Source: Candidatus Methanophagales archaeon
Lineage (GTDB): Archaea; Halobacteriota; Syntropharchaeia; Alkanophagales; Methanospirareceae
Assembly: GCA_024699715.1 (NCBI GenBank)
Contig: JANPRD010000002.1
Span: forward strand, 124,001 to 188,000
Direction of reading: 5' to 3'
Length of the DNA stretch: 64,000 nt
A program made the translations under genes and the position numbers. Of the stretch, positions 8,125-17,401 are shown one piece after another. Position 1 is the stretch's first letter. Every line of letters starts with the position of its first letter. Under the pieces are notes generated by a model, which was given only the letters and a program-made list of their open reading frames with translations, made no database searches and was not told where the DNA came from.

Positions 8125-9687
8125 ATGCGAATAAGAAAGGAGATGAGGGTGAAGCTCAACGGCGTTGAGAGAGAAGTCAGCGGTAGGACGCTCGGCGAGA
8201 TTTTGAGCGAAGCGGGTGTGGAATATTCGGAGGGTTGTGCGATTGCAATTGTCTCTGAGCGGAAGAAAGAGGAAGTTGCTCGTGAGTTCATCTTGAGGAC
8301 GCCTAAGGGGGATGCTCGCATTAAACTCCACGCTCAAGCGGAAAGCCCTCGCACCTCAGAAGGCGGTGTGGAAATCACGGATTTTCGTGGCGAAGCGGGC
8401 AGAGTGGCTTGGAAGAGCGAGGATGTCGTCGCAATAGGTCCAATCAAAACGAATTTGAGCGTTTCACACGAGACGCATAAGTATGAGAAGTGGGATGTTT
8501 TTCTCGGCTTCGGCGGTTTTGACCCCGCTCAGACATTCCTGTGCATAAGCAAGCACGCCCACGAAGCCGCTTACGGCGCTCCCGCAGGTGGCGTCATCGG
8601 CAGGCTCACACGAGGAAAGAGCATCGTGACGAAGTTAAGCGAGGGAGATGCTGTTGAGATAGAAGCGGTGGAAGCGGGCGTTGAGAAAACGGGCTTCACA
8701 ACGACTGACTTGAACACAGAGGTGCATGAGGGCGAAGAAATTTACACGCACATGCACATTAAACTCTTCAAGGAAGCGCCAATGTCAAGCGAACACTTCC
8801 TCTCTCTCACGAGAGACGGCGTTTTTCATGTTGACGAGGCGACGCACACATTCATCGCAACTACAAAACTGCGAGGGTTGAATCTGCCTGAAGAGAACAT
8901 CGCTCACAGATTGAAATTCACCGTCGCTGCACGCCTCACAGGGACAGAGCGGGGAAAAGTCTTCATTTACCGTGCGGAAAGGCTCTCCTCTCCAGCGCAC
9001 AATGTGCTCGGCGAAATAATTGAAGGCGCTCCTCTCGCTCAATTTGCGAAGAAAGGGGACAAAATCAGCGTGAAGACGACGCCTAAATGGCTCATGTGCG
9101 TTGGAATGACGCAGAAAGAGGCTGAAGAGTTCCTCGCAGCGGAAAACATTCAACAGGTGCGTGAGGGGAACAAGGATGACGATGCGGTCGTTGTGGAGCA
9201 AGAGCCAGAGATGACGATGGATGTCTTGGAGAGCGGCACCGTGAAAACTTTCGGCGTGAGCAAGGAGTCAGTTCTGCCCGTTCAGCTTTTCCACAAGGAA
9301 GCACCAAAAACGGTTTGGTATTTCAGGAAGGTCACGGGCATGGTCACGAAGCCCATCGGAAGATTGAAGGTCTTCTTCGTCGTTCCAGGTTCAGTCGTGC
9401 TTTTTGAGGGCAAAGCAAGTGAGGCGGGTCTCCTCGTCCCTGAAAACACACCGAAGGGGAAGGTGGAGCCTGGCGTCCTCGGCGTCACGAACATGGCGAA
9501 GACGAACAGAGGAATGATGGGCATCCGTTTGGAAGAAAGCACTGAATACGGCCCGACAGGCGAGGCTCTCGAACACACGAACATCGTCCTCCGCATCTCA
9601 CCGCTCACGCCTGAAATCATCAGAACGCTGAGCAGGCTCAAAGAAGGCGATGTCATTTATGTGAAAGAAGTTCAAGGGCAACAATAG
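8125..9687 (+). CDS. Methanogenesis marker protein 3 (UPF0288)
   Basis: 520 aa. It matches methanogenesis marker protein 3 over its whole length: an N-terminal ubiquitin-like part (VKLNGVEREVSGRTLGEILSEA), then GPIKTNLSVSHE, FLGFGGFDPAQTFLCISKHAH, AAYGAPAGGVIGRLTRGK, VETPKWLM-like VKTTPKWLMCVGMTQKEAEEFL, FHKEAPKTVWYFRKVTGM and GMMGIRLEESTEYGPTGE. The family occurs in organisms with methyl-coenzyme M reductase; its biochemical role is not settled. ATG 8143 (MRVKLNG) matches the usual N-terminus better than 8125. The gene marks the host as a methanogen or anaerobic methane/alkane oxidiser. Confidence 0.9.
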   Translation: MRIRKEMRVKLNGVEREVSGRTLGEILSEAGVEYSEGCAIAIVSERKKEEVAREFILRTPKGDARIKLHAQAESPRTSEGGVEITDFRGEAGRVAWKSEDVVAIGPIKTNLSVSHETHKYEKWDVFLGFGGFDPAQTFLCISKHAHEAAYGAPAGGVIGRLTRGKSIVTKLSEGDAVEIEAVEAGVEKTGFTTTDLNTEVHEGEEIYTHMHIKLFKEAPMSSEHFLSLTRDGVFHVDEATHTFIATTKLRGLNLPEENIAHRLKFTVAARLTGTERGKVFIYRAERLSSPAHNVLGEIIEGAPLAQFAKKGDKISVKTTPKWLMCVGMTQKEAEEFLAAENIQQVREGNKDDDAVVVEQEPEMTMDVLESGTVKTFGVSKESVLPVQLFHKEAPKTVWYFRKVTGMVTKPIGRLKVFFVVPGSVVLFEGKASEAGLLVPENTPKGKVEPGVLGVTNMAKTNRGMMGIRLEESTEYGPTGEALEHTNIVLRISPLTPEIIRTLSRLKEGDVIYVKEVQGQQ

Positions 9688-9722
9688 CAGCAGGCGGAAT
9701 AGGAGAGGAGAGGGCGTGTGTG

Positions 9723-10874
9723 TTAAGCAAGAACCGCCTTCAAATCCTCCAAAAATTCGCTCAAAATGCTCTCAGTTATGTGCGGCATAATAACGAGGCG
9801 TAGTGCTTTCGGCTCTCTCGTCACGGATGTAATCCAGCCTCTCCGCTTAAGAGCCTCTGAAACGCCTTCAGCATGAGGAACATTCAAGGCGACGACATTC
9901 ATCACAGGCTCTATAACGGGATGAACGCCGAAAGTTTTGCATCGTTCAACGAGCATTTCAGTCAGACGCATGCACTCTCGCACAATCCTCCGCATTCCCT
10001 CACGACCGAGAAATTTCAGAAGTGAGAAAGTCGCTGCGACTGCTGCTCCGCTGCGAGTGCCTGTGAGTGAGAATTGCGTTTTCGTCGTCAGGTAAGGCGT
10101 CTCAACAGCGAGGCTCTCCAAGAAGCGACGCTCCCTGAAAAGGATGCAGCCCGCTGGGATTGTCGCAGTGAGCATCTTGTGCGGGTCCGCCGCTAACGAA
10201 GAAACGCCCTCAACAGCGAAGTCAAAATCGTATTTCTTCTCAAGAAATGGAATAACAAAACCGCCGAATGCCGCATCTACATGCAAAAATATGTCGTTGC
10301 GAAGTGCAATATCCCCCAACTCTCTTATCGGGTCTATCTGACCAAACTCAGTAGTGCCTGCAATTCCCACCAGTCCGATTGTGTTTCTGTCAATTAACGC
10401 CTCTACATCGCTCAAATCCACTCTCAATTCATCATCCAAATCCGCTTTTCGCACTTCAATGTCAAGGATGTCCGCAATCTTGTCAAATGAGAAGTGAGCG
10501 CTCGCTGGCACAACGATGTTCATTTTTTCGCCCTCCTTAGGAGAGCCTCGCCATTCCTTCCGCTTTAAATTCCTGAATGCTCTTATCGCTTGAATATTTG
10601 ATTCAGTTCCGCCTGTTGATATGTATCCGTGAGCGTTTTCTGCGTGAAAAAGCCTCGCAATCATTTCAATGCATTCATCTTCCATCTCTTTTGTGCCTGC
10701 AAAAATTCCACTGTCGCCGAGATTCGCCTCTAAAAACTTCATGTGTGCCTTCACAGCAATCTTGTGAGGGTAAGAACACATGGAACTGAAAATTCTCTCG
10801 TATTTTAAGTCCTTACGCTTCTTCTCCTCAAGCAGAGAAAGCACCTCTTCTTCGCTTAATCCCCGCTCTTCCAT
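9723..10874 (-). CDS. mfnA: L-tyrosine decarboxylase MfnA
   Basis: 383 aa. This PLP-dependent group II decarboxylase makes tyramine from tyrosine, the first step of methanofuran synthesis; some archaeal homologues make beta-alanine from aspartate for coenzyme A. Visible signatures are STGGTESNIQAIRAFRN (cofactor phosphate site), FLHVDAAFGGFVIPF (PLP aspartate) and AADPHKML (Schiff-base lysine). Length fits archaeal MfnA. It converges with the MMP3 gene, with 35 bases between stops. The association with MMP3 supports the methanofuran role. Confidence 0.88.
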   Translation of the reverse strand: MEERGLSEEEVLSLLEEKKRKDLKYERIFSSMCSYPHKIAVKAHMKFLEANLGDSGIFAGTKEMEDECIEMIARLFHAENAHGYISTGGTESNIQAIRAFRNLKRKEWRGSPKEGEKMNIVVPASAHFSFDKIADILDIEVRKADLDDELRVDLSDVEALIDRNTIGLVGIAGTTEFGQIDPIRELGDIALRNDIFLHVDAAFGGFVIPFLEKKYDFDFAVEGVSSLAADPHKMLTATIPAGCILFRERRFLESLAVETPYLTTKTQFSLTGTRSGAAVAATFSLLKFLGREGMRRIVRECMRLTEMLVERCKTFGVHPVIEPVMNVVALNVPHAEGVSEALKRRGWITSVTREPKALRLVIMPHITESILSEFLEDLKAVLA

Positions 10875-10973
10875 CTTCTACCCACCTTCTTCTCTCTCAT
10901 GCCTCTCTCGCCTCTCACTGCCTCTCTTTTCACATTCGTAGCACAAGAAGGCTCAACTTACATACAAGCAATA

Positions 10974-10983
10974 AAATTTAAAT
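10974..10983 (+). promoter_or_regulatory. TATA box for the PCNA gene
   Basis: The AT-rich element aaatttaaat lies about 26 bases before ATG 11009, the standard archaeal spacing. A Shine-Dalgarno-like GGAAGGTGAGG separates it from the start. Confidence 0.5.
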
Positions 10984-11008
10984 ATGTTGTGAAAGGAAGG
11001 TGAGGAAA

Positions 11009-11827
11009 ATGTTCAGAGCAAGAATAGATGCTGCTCTCCTGAGAGAATGCGTTGAGGCAGTCCTTGCGGTTGTTGACGAGGCTCGCCTTAAGATAGGCGA
11101 AGAGGCGTGGAAAGTGCGTGCTGTTGACCCTGCGAATGTCGCTTTGGTTGATTTGGAGCTGAGCAGAGAGGCATTCGACGAGTATGCTTTTTCTCCGCCC
11201 TCTCCGCCCTCTCCGTCTTCTCCACCTTCTTCGCCTTCTTCGCCTTCTCCGCAAGAAGAGGGGGCAGAGGAGGAGAGCGTTGGTATTGAAATAGGCGTGG
11301 ATTTTGGCAAATTCAACGATATTCTTCGCAGTGGCTGGAGGAAAGGCACAGTTTCAATAATTTTGGAGGATAAGGACAAACTATTGGTGCAGTTAGACGC
11401 ACTTTCTTACACTATCTCCCTTTTAGATGTTTCTTCTTTGCGAAAAGAGCCCAAGATACCGGCGCTTGAGTTTTCCACAAGGGTTGTCGTGGATGCAGAT
11501 GACTTCAAAAGGACGATAAAAGCAGCGGAGAGAATAGGAGACCACATAGCAATGGGCGTGGAAGGGGATAAATTCTATATGGAAGCGGAAGGAGAGATGG
11601 AGAAGATGCGTTTTTCGCTCCGTAAGGATGAACTACTGCATCTCAGCGGTAGCGACTGTCGCTCTCTGTTCTCGCTTGAATATCTCGCAGCGATGGCTAA
11701 GGGCATCTCCTCGGAAACGCTCACGCTCTTCATAGGCACGGACTACCCGCTGAAAATGGAGTTTGAGATTGCGGAAGGCTTCGGAAAAGTCATTTACTTG
11801 CTCGCTCCTCGCATAGAGGCTGAATGA
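11009..11827 (+). CDS. pcn: DNA polymerase sliding clamp PCNA
   Basis: 272 aa from ATG 11009 (an in-frame GTG lies at 11000). PCNA is the ring-shaped processivity factor for DNA polymerase and partner of RFC, ligase and nucleases. The first domain starts MFRARIDAALLRECVEAVLAVVDEA and has VRAVDPANVALVDLEL; the second begins around VVVDADDFKRTIKAAERIGDHI; the C-terminus has LTLFIGTDYPLKMEF and VIYLLAPRIE. Archaeal PCNA is normally about 245 aa. The extra length is a Pro/Ser tract followed by acidic residues (residues 64-93, positions 11189-11278) inserted in domain 1 between AFDEYAF and VGIEIGVDF. The domain is otherwise complete. Confidence 0.93.
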   Translation: MFRARIDAALLRECVEAVLAVVDEARLKIGEEAWKVRAVDPANVALVDLELSREAFDEYAFSPPSPPSPSSPPSSPSSPSPQEEGAEEESVGIEIGVDFGKFNDILRSGWRKGTVSIILEDKDKLLVQLDALSYTISLLDVSSLRKEPKIPALEFSTRVVVDADDFKRTIKAAERIGDHIAMGVEGDKFYMEAEGEMEKMRFSLRKDELLHLSGSDCRSLFSLEYLAAMAKGISSETLTLFIGTDYPLKMEFEIAEGFGKVIYLLAPRIEAE

Positions 11828-11830
11828 AGG

Positions 11831-12634
11831 CTACTGCGAGACAAAGATGCATTGCATTAAGGCGAAAGAAACGAATGACACGCATCTTGCAATCTCGTTT
11901 GTAGCGCCGAGAACATCTCCACTGACCGCACCGAAGTGCCTTTTCGCAGTTCTGCTCACGAAAAATCCGACTGCAACACCAAGAAGCACGAGAAGAGAGC
12001 GGAAAAAATAGCAGAAGAAAGGATGTGATGCTCCCAAAGGCGAAGAAAACGCAAAAGGCAGTGAAGCGAGTGCGGAGAGGATGAGAGCGAGTGCAAGAGC
12101 CTCGCAAAATTTCAAGCGAGAGAAATTTTTCACGAAAAATGCACCTATTCCCGCTCTCAATTCAGCAGATTTACCAAACAGCATGCACGCATTCATGCTC
12201 AATTTCGCAGAAATTTCCGAAACGATGAAGAATTGAGCGATTTCATAGGGATTTGATGCGGAGATTTGTGTTTTAATTGCGAAAATGCACAGAAGCATCA
12301 CAGTAAGAACAGCGAAAATGCCAGAAATTCCAACCTTCTCATCTTTCATCGCTCTTATTTTTTCTGCGGTGCTGCCACTCGCAAAAATGCCATCTGCGAA
12401 GTCAGCCAAGCCGTCAAGATGCATTAAGCCTGTGAGTGCGTAAAGGAAGAGGAGCGTTAGGATTGCGCTAATGTTTTCCGATGAGAAGCGAGAAATTGCG
12501 ATGGCAAAAGTGGCAACGGCAAAACCAATGAAAGCACCTACAACAGGAAACAGATGACTTTTCCTTGAAATGCTTTCAATTTCTGCGCTGCGACCCACAG
12601 GAAGCCTCGTAAGGAAGCCTAAAATGTCCAGCAT
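11831..12634 (-). CDS. cobS: Adenosylcobinamide-GDP ribazoletransferase (cobalamin synthase) CobS
   Basis: 267 aa membrane protein. It joins adenosylcobinamide-GDP with alpha-ribazole (phosphate) to finish cobalamin. FLTRLPVG at the N-terminus, ALTGLMHLDGLADFADGIFASGSTAEKIRAMKDEKVGISGIFAV (the conserved Asp-rich loop HLDGLADxxDG) and several membrane segments identify it. The last bases converge with PCNA. It lies 27 bases downstream of cbiS on the same strand, forming a corrinoid-salvage pair. Confidence 0.9.
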   Translation of the reverse strand: MLDILGFLTRLPVGRSAEIESISRKSHLFPVVGAFIGFAVATFAIAISRFSSENISAILTLLFLYALTGLMHLDGLADFADGIFASGSTAEKIRAMKDEKVGISGIFAVLTVMLLCIFAIKTQISASNPYEIAQFFIVSEISAKLSMNACMLFGKSAELRAGIGAFFVKNFSRLKFCEALALALILSALASLPFAFSSPLGASHPFFCYFFRSLLVLLGVAVGFFVSRTAKRHFGAVSGDVLGATNEIARCVSFVSFALMQCIFVSQ

Positions 12635-12661
12635 CTCCCTTCTCTTCGCTCTCCTTCTCGC

Positions 12662-13720
12662 TCATTTCGCTTTTTTCGTGTTCTCTTCTGCGAACATTTT
12701 GCTCATGCAACCTGCGATTAAACCGCCGACGGCATCGTCAAGAAAAACAGGGAGTCTGCTCAAAATGCCCGGCTTTTTCGTGTCGTAGCGGAAAAAATTG
12801 AACAACGCATTCTTACCGCCGATGTATTCAGCGATGTCAATGCCAATAAGCTCGTCTGCGACAATACAAGAGGCATCCGAAGAGGCAAACTCTCCGCCGA
12901 ACCAGCCTTTCTCAACTGCCTCGTCCAAGAGCATCGCTGCGTAAATTAGCGCTGAAACATTCAAATCTGAGCATGCACGCTCAACCTCACGCTCAAATCG
13001 CTCACGCAATTCTGATGTCGCTTTCGCATCTGCAGGCGCTGCGACAAAGAGTTCAAACGCCGCATTCGCAATATCTGCGATTTGCACGCCTCTTTCTCTT
13101 AAACGCTCAAGGATGCTTTTCTCAGCTCTCCACCCGCTTGAACGCAGAGATTCCTTTACTGCAGACCGCACGGCATCGTAAATTGAGGCGCCGAGCGGAG
13201 TTGCCTTTCCCGCAAACTGTTCTTTTTGCTCCTCCGAGCCGTGAGGACGACGAGGGCAGCAAGCAACCGCAATCGCATCCGTGAGGTCGCCTGTCATGAT
13301 TTCACCCGCAGGAGAACGCACATTCAATTCATAAAATGCACGAGATTTCGCCTCCGTCGCCACTATTATCGCTTCTGCAAGTGCAGAAATACTCAAATCA
13401 CGCTCAATTACCAAAATTATATTCACTGTTGAGGGAGAAAGACCTGCAGTTACAATTGCACTGACATCTCCTTTCGTAACAATGCTCGCATTCTCCATAG
13501 GAACCGCAGTCATCATGCCAACTACTTCGTCCTCCTTGACGCCAATTTGGGCGAGGAACTTATGAAAGAATTCCACAGGGTCTTCGTTGAAGTCTTCACC
13601 GACCTTCGCATTCACAATCGCTCTCACATGCTCCTTGAGACCGCCGTTGAATACTGCGGAACTCAGCACAGTGAAGTCGCCTCTCACGAGAATGTATGCG
13701 TCTGTCCGCTCAATCTCCAT
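12662..13720 (-). CDS. cbiS: Bifunctional adenosylcobinamide amidohydrolase / alpha-ribazole-phosphate phosphatase CbiS
   Basis: 352 aa, a fusion of two domains. Residues about 1-215 are CbiZ-like (SSAVFNGGLKEHVRAIVN, GMMTAVPMENASI, VTAGLSPSTVNIILVIE, GDLTDAIAVACCPRR), which converts adenosylcobinamide to adenosylcobyric acid. The C-terminal part (about 220-352) is CobZ/PgpA-like (KEFV-type GIDIAEYIGGKNALFNFFRYD, LPVFLDDAVGGLIAGCM), an alpha-ribazole phosphatase. The same fusion, CbiS, is known from Methanopyrus. Together with CobS it supports salvage of incomplete corrinoids and lower-ligand assembly. A short stretch HGSEEQKEQFAGK in the linker is charged and looks inserted. Confidence 0.88.
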   Translation of the reverse strand: MEIERTDAYILVRGDFTVLSSAVFNGGLKEHVRAIVNAKVGEDFNEDPVEFFHKFLAQIGVKEDEVVGMMTAVPMENASIVTKGDVSAIVTAGLSPSTVNIILVIERDLSISALAEAIIVATEAKSRAFYELNVRSPAGEIMTGDLTDAIAVACCPRRPHGSEEQKEQFAGKATPLGASIYDAVRSAVKESLRSSGWRAEKSILERLRERGVQIADIANAAFELFVAAPADAKATSELRERFEREVERACSDLNVSALIYAAMLLDEAVEKGWFGGEFASSDASCIVADELIGIDIAEYIGGKNALFNFFRYDTKKPGILSRLPVFLDDAVGGLIAGCMSKMFAEENTKKAK

Positions 13721-13762
13721 GCTCTACCTTTCAGCAGTCAAATTCAAAATTCTTTAGGACGC

Positions 13763-14737
13763 TCACTCCCCGCTGAACTCCCCTTGCGTCGTCTGCGTTG
13801 TCGTTTGCGTCGTTGGCATCAAGCGCAAGTAAAAACCACTCCACCAAACGACAGTCAAAGGCTGAACGACAACAAGCGAGACAATTATGCCGATTAAACT
13901 GCCAACAGGCACACCGCTGAGGAGATTAATAAGATTTCCGAAAAGGTCTGCTGCGAAACTGATGCCTACACCTATGATTGTAACAATAAGCCACATCAAG
14001 AACACATCCAATTTATGCTCCAAGAATCTTTTGAATGCTGTTTTCACGCCCTCCACAGCCCTCAAATCTTCAATAACAACAGCATATCTCGTGAGTGCGA
14101 AAACAATTGATATTATTAGTGCGTAGATTGCAAAGAGAACAATCCCGATGAGGAGCAACGCAAAAAATGTCAGCATCAATTCACGAGGGACTGCGTCAGG
14201 TGAAGGCGTAATGTAAGGCAGATAAGGCAAAATGAAAACAATGCTCGGAATAAGAAAAATTAAACCAAGAAGAGCGATTAAACCCACGATAATATCCGCA
14301 CCGAGCAGGCTCAAAAACTTCTTACTGCCGTAATAAATCATATCTGAGAGGCTTGTTTTTCCCTTTAAATGTGCTTCTTTAGCCATTCCTATCGCTCCAG
14401 CCACGAAATATGCATTGATAAATAGCAGAATTATTGCGGAAATGATGCCTGCGACGAGTAGAATGACCCAGTTTCTTGCAAATTCTGATATTATTTGCGA
14501 TGCCACTTCAGGTCGGCAGGGTGGTGTAGGCGTGTGTGCTTGTGGAAACTGCGATTCCTGCGGTAATTTCTCAAGTAGGCGGAAGAGTGAAGGCGTAGCA
14601 ACGAGCAGCGCAGCGCCGAATGTGAAAATCACGAAAATGAATGAGAGGAGCATGCTGAACACGAAAGGTAGGCAGATGTTCAAGTTCCGCTTCCAAATAT
14701 CAAAGCCCTCCCCTAAGACTTTCCCAATTTCAACCAT
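13763..14737 (-). CDS. Multi-pass membrane protein of unknown function
   Basis: 324 aa with about six hydrophobic segments, among them VFSMLLSFIFVIFTFGAALLV, WVILLVAGIISAIILLFINAYFV, DIIVGLIALLGLIFLIPSIVFILPYL, LTFFALLLIGIVLFAIYALIISIVFAL and VFLMWLIVTIIGVGISFAA. The pattern resembles archaeal DUF4013-like or glycerophosphodiester-phosphodiesterase-type membrane domains (KVLGEGFDIWKRN at the start, then IGMAKEAHLKGKTSLSDMIYYGSKK). A Pro-rich loop (QAHTPTPPC) and a Thr/Gln-rich tail (TTQTTTQTTQGE) frame the domain. No function can be assigned. It lies upstream of cbiS on the same strand, 42 bases away, with no obvious functional link. Confidence 0.6.
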   Translation of the reverse strand: MVEIGKVLGEGFDIWKRNLNICLPFVFSMLLSFIFVIFTFGAALLVATPSLFRLLEKLPQESQFPQAHTPTPPCRPEVASQIISEFARNWVILLVAGIISAIILLFINAYFVAGAIGMAKEAHLKGKTSLSDMIYYGSKKFLSLLGADIIVGLIALLGLIFLIPSIVFILPYLPYITPSPDAVPRELMLTFFALLLIGIVLFAIYALIISIVFALTRYAVVIEDLRAVEGVKTAFKRFLEHKLDVFLMWLIVTIIGVGISFAADLFGNLINLLSGVPVGSLIGIIVSLVVVQPLTVVWWSGFYLRLMPTTQTTTQTTQGEFSGE

Positions 14738-14774
14738 CTCCTCCTATTTTTATTTTACTTAAAAATGAGTGAGC

Positions 14775-15449
14775 ATGGACAATATCGGTAAAATCGCAGT
14801 GATTTTCTCCGTTCTCGGCATTTTCGCACTCTACGCCCTCTCAACAATTTCAACGCCGCCGCTTGTCCCGCTTGACGAGATTGGCGCTCACAATGGCGAG
14901 CTCGTGAGGATTCAGGGGATTTTAACCGAAATCGCATGCACAAAGCAAGGCAACGCAATTCTTCGTGTCGAAAACGGTTCTGATGCTGTTCAAGTGTTCT
15001 TGTCTCGTGGTTGTGGTGTTGGCGTCAGCAGTGTCAGCAGCAGCGGTGCAAGCAGCGTCAAGCGCATTCTGAACTTCAGTCTTGGTGACGAGGTTGAGGT
15101 GGAAGGCATCGTCAAGCTTTTTGACGGCATTTATGAAATCGTTGCGGAAGACATACGCAAGCTCCGCTCAAGCGAATTTCCTGCATTCTCGGTATCGCAA
15201 GTGGCTTCTCAACCACAAGACTTCGTCGGCAGGAAAATAAGGGTCGTCGGATGCGTCAAAAGGACTTACAAGCGAGTGTTTTACCTCTGCGACTGCAATG
15301 ATTCTTTCGGTGAGATGCGTGTGCTGCTCAATTTTGAGCGAGAGGCGAAGATTGAGCGAGGAGCGAAAGTTGCGGTAGATGGCTACTTACGCTACAATCC
15401 CGAAGGGATGCGCTACGAACTGATTTCAACAGCAGTTTGCAGTAATTAA
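14775..15449 (+). CDS. Membrane-anchored tandem OB-fold protein
   Basis: 224 aa from ATG 14775; a GTG six bases earlier is possible. One N-terminal membrane segment ([19 protein letters not shown]) precedes two OB-fold-like halves: [15 protein letters not shown]...[24 protein letters not shown], and [22 protein letters not shown]...[22 protein letters not shown]. This arrangement resembles archaeal cytochrome-c-maturation-like or NfeD-like OB proteins but no family can be fixed. A Ser/Gly/Val stretch ([14 protein letters not shown]) is inserted in the first OB domain. It is divergent from the membrane gene at 14737. Confidence 0.55.
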   Translation: MDNIGKIAVIFSVLGIFALYALSTISTPPLVPLDEIGAHNGELVRIQGILTEIACTKQGNAILRVENGSDAVQVFLSRGCGVGVSSVSSSGASSVKRILNFSLGDEVEVEGIVKLFDGIYEIVAEDIRKLRSSEFPAFSVSQVASQPQDFVGRKIRVVGCVKRTYKRVFYLCDCNDSFGEMRVLLNFEREAKIERGAKVAVDGYLRYNPEGMRYELISTAVCSN

Positions 15450-16645
15450 TACGCAGTGCGTTCCTCCTTGTCGAACTCACGGAGCAGTTCTTTCTGCCGT
15501 CTGCTGAGCCTCTTTGGCACTCTCAACTTCAACTTCACGAGTAGGTCGCCCCTCCTGCCGTGAATAGAAGGCATACCCTTCTTTCGCACCTTTAACACCG
15601 CATCTGGTTCCGTGCCTGCGGGAATTTTCACTTTCACGATGTCGCCGTCGATTGTCCTCACAGGTATTTCATCGCCGAGAGCGAGTTGAGCGAACCTCAC
15701 GGGAACTTCGCAGAGCAGGTCGCCATCCCTCAAGACCTTAAAAAACTTGTGCGGGCGGATATGCACAATAACAATCAAATCGCCTGCTGGACCTCCGTTC
15801 TCGCCTGCCTCGCCTTCACCTGCGATTTTTATCTGAGTGCCTTCGCTGACGCCTGCGGGAATCTCAACAAGCACTCGCTTACGCACTTTCCTTCGTCCTG
15901 AGCCTCCACAAGTTTCGCAGAGACGCTCTACTACCTCACCACGCCCATGACAACGGGGACATGTGGAAATTGAGATGAAGTGAGAGAAGCCGTAGTGCTG
16001 TTCCCTTCGCACTTGTCCAGTGCCTCCGCAGACTTCGCATGTGCGCAAACCGCCCGGTGCTGCACCTGAACCTCCGCAGTCCTCGCAAATCTGCTCCTTC
16101 TCCACATATATTTCCTTTGTGACGCCTCTTGCAGCCTCCTCAAGCTCAATCTCTAACTCGTAAAATATGTCAGAGCCTCGCCTCGGCACCCTTTCCCTTT
16201 CTACGCCAACACCCGCCCCTCGCTCCCTTCGCTTGAAAAACTCCTCAAACAGCGAGCCTCCGCCGAAGTCGCCGAAGCCCCTACCGAAGCCGAAGTCTTT
16301 GAAGAAATCCCTGAAGAAGTCGCCGAATATGTCTTCAATGTCGCTGAACCTCGTGAATTTTGACCAGTCAAAGCCTCCAGGACCGAAATCAACGCCAGCA
16401 TGCCCGTATTTGTCGTAAGCAGCTCGCTTCTCAGGGTCAGAAAGCACTTCATACGCCTCTGAAATCTCCTTAAACTTCTCCTCCGCCTCCTTCGGATTGT
16501 CCTTGTTCAAATCAGGATGATATTTCTTCGCAAGTCTCCTGAATGCTCGCTTGATTTCTTCCTGCGTGGCGTTCCTGCTGACGCCGAGAATTTCGTAGTA
16601 GTCCTTCTTTCTGCCGTTCAACTCCCCTCGCCTCTCTCTTCGCAC
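15446..16645 (-). CDS. dnaJ: Chaperone DnaJ (HSP40)
   Basis: 399 aa type I DnaJ. The J-domain ([31 protein letters not shown]) contains the HPD motif that stimulates DnaK ATPase. A Gly/Phe-rich region follows ([11 protein letters not shown] through [13 protein letters not shown]). Four zinc-binding CxxCxGxG repeats are all intact: [24 protein letters not shown] and CETCGGSG. The C-terminal substrate-binding domain runs to the end. The frame opens with GTG 16645; a TTG at 16621 just before [11 protein letters not shown] matches the family start better. No dnaK or grpE is adjacent, unlike the usual grpE-dnaK-dnaJ order. It overlaps the OB gene stop by four bases. Confidence 0.93.
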   Translation of the reverse strand: MRRERRGELNGRKKDYYEILGVSRNATQEEIKRAFRRLAKKYHPDLNKDNPKEAEEKFKEISEAYEVLSDPEKRAAYDKYGHAGVDFGPGGFDWSKFTRFSDIEDIFGDFFRDFFKDFGFGRGFGDFGGGSLFEEFFKRRERGAGVGVERERVPRRGSDIFYELEIELEEAARGVTKEIYVEKEQICEDCGGSGAAPGGLRTCEVCGGTGQVRREQHYGFSHFISISTCPRCHGRGEVVERLCETCGGSGRRKVRKRVLVEIPAGVSEGTQIKIAGEGEAGENGGPAGDLIVIVHIRPHKFFKVLRDGDLLCEVPVRFAQLALGDEIPVRTIDGDIVKVKIPAGTEPDAVLKVRKKGMPSIHGRRGDLLVKLKLRVPKRLSRRQKELLREFDKEERTAY

Positions 16646-16818
16646 TTCCTCTCGCTTTCTTCCACGCCCCTCGCTCCTTTCATCTTGCGAAGAAATTAAA
16701 AAATTTTACGCCCCCTCCGACACGCTCACCAAAAACTGCAAGAAAGCATCCCTCTACGCCTTCACCTTTTCATCTCTTCTCTCCATTTGAAATTTCGGTT
16801 TATGAGGGCAAAGCGTCA

Positions 16819-16831
16819 AAATATTTAAATA
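16819..16831 (+). promoter_or_regulatory. TATA-like element for the winged-helix gene
   Basis: aaatatttaaata lies about 50 bases before ATG 16881 and about 190 bases from the divergent dnaJ start. Its orientation and spacing fit a promoter for the plus-strand gene with a leader of about 25 bases. Confidence 0.35.
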
Positions 16832-16880
16832 GGAGCGTGCTTCTTTATTTACATGATTATTGAAATAGTGAAGGAGTGAA

Positions 16881-17327
16881 ATGAGGGTGCGTGTTGAAGT
16901 TGAGGGCGAAGAGGGCATAAAAACCGTTTTTGAGCGGGAAGGAGACCTCTTGAGGGAAGATTTGAGAATGCTCACAATCAGAGCGGTGGTCAAATTTTTG
17001 GAGGAGCATCTTTCCGCTTCGGAGAAAATACCTTACGAGAGCGAGGGTGAAGAGCTCACGATTAAGGAACGCATCCTTAAGTTCCTGAAATACGACGAGA
17101 GGGCGCCTCGTGACTGGTTCACTTCTTCAGAATTTAAGCGAACATATGAAGAGGTGTATGGGGAGAGCGTGAAGTTAAGCACGGTAAGCACTTACCTCGC
17201 CCAGCTGCATGCTGAAGGCTTCCTTGAGCGTAGAGGTAGCAAAGCCCTGCGGAAATACCGTCTCGCAATTCCCAGAAGCGAGTTGCAGCAGGAGCAGAAA
17301 GCGGCGGAGAACTGTGAAAATGAATGA
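16881..17327 (+). CDS. Small protein with C-terminal winged-helix domain
   Basis: 148 aa. The C-terminal half reads as a winged helix: WFTSSEFKRTYEEVYGESVKLSTVSTYLAQLHAEGFLERRGSKALRKYRL, where the recognition helix would be LSTVSTYLAQL and the wing RRGSKALRKYRL. The N-terminal part (RVRVEVEGEEGIKTVFER, then LRMLTIRAVVKFLEEHL) has no family I recognise. It is probably a DNA-binding regulator; the target is unknown. Its stop overlaps an upstream extension of the next frame by four bases, but the next gene probably starts at 17402. Confidence 0.55.
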   Translation: MRVRVEVEGEEGIKTVFEREGDLLREDLRMLTIRAVVKFLEEHLSASEKIPYESEGEELTIKERILKFLKYDERAPRDWFTSSEFKRTYEEVYGESVKLSTVSTYLAQLHAEGFLERRGSKALRKYRLAIPRSELQQEQKAAENCENE

Positions 17328-17401
17328 GAAGAATAAACGCTACTTTCTCACCTCGCATTCACATTTTTAAGTCTCTGGGAAAATCTGAATTGAATGGTAG
17401 T

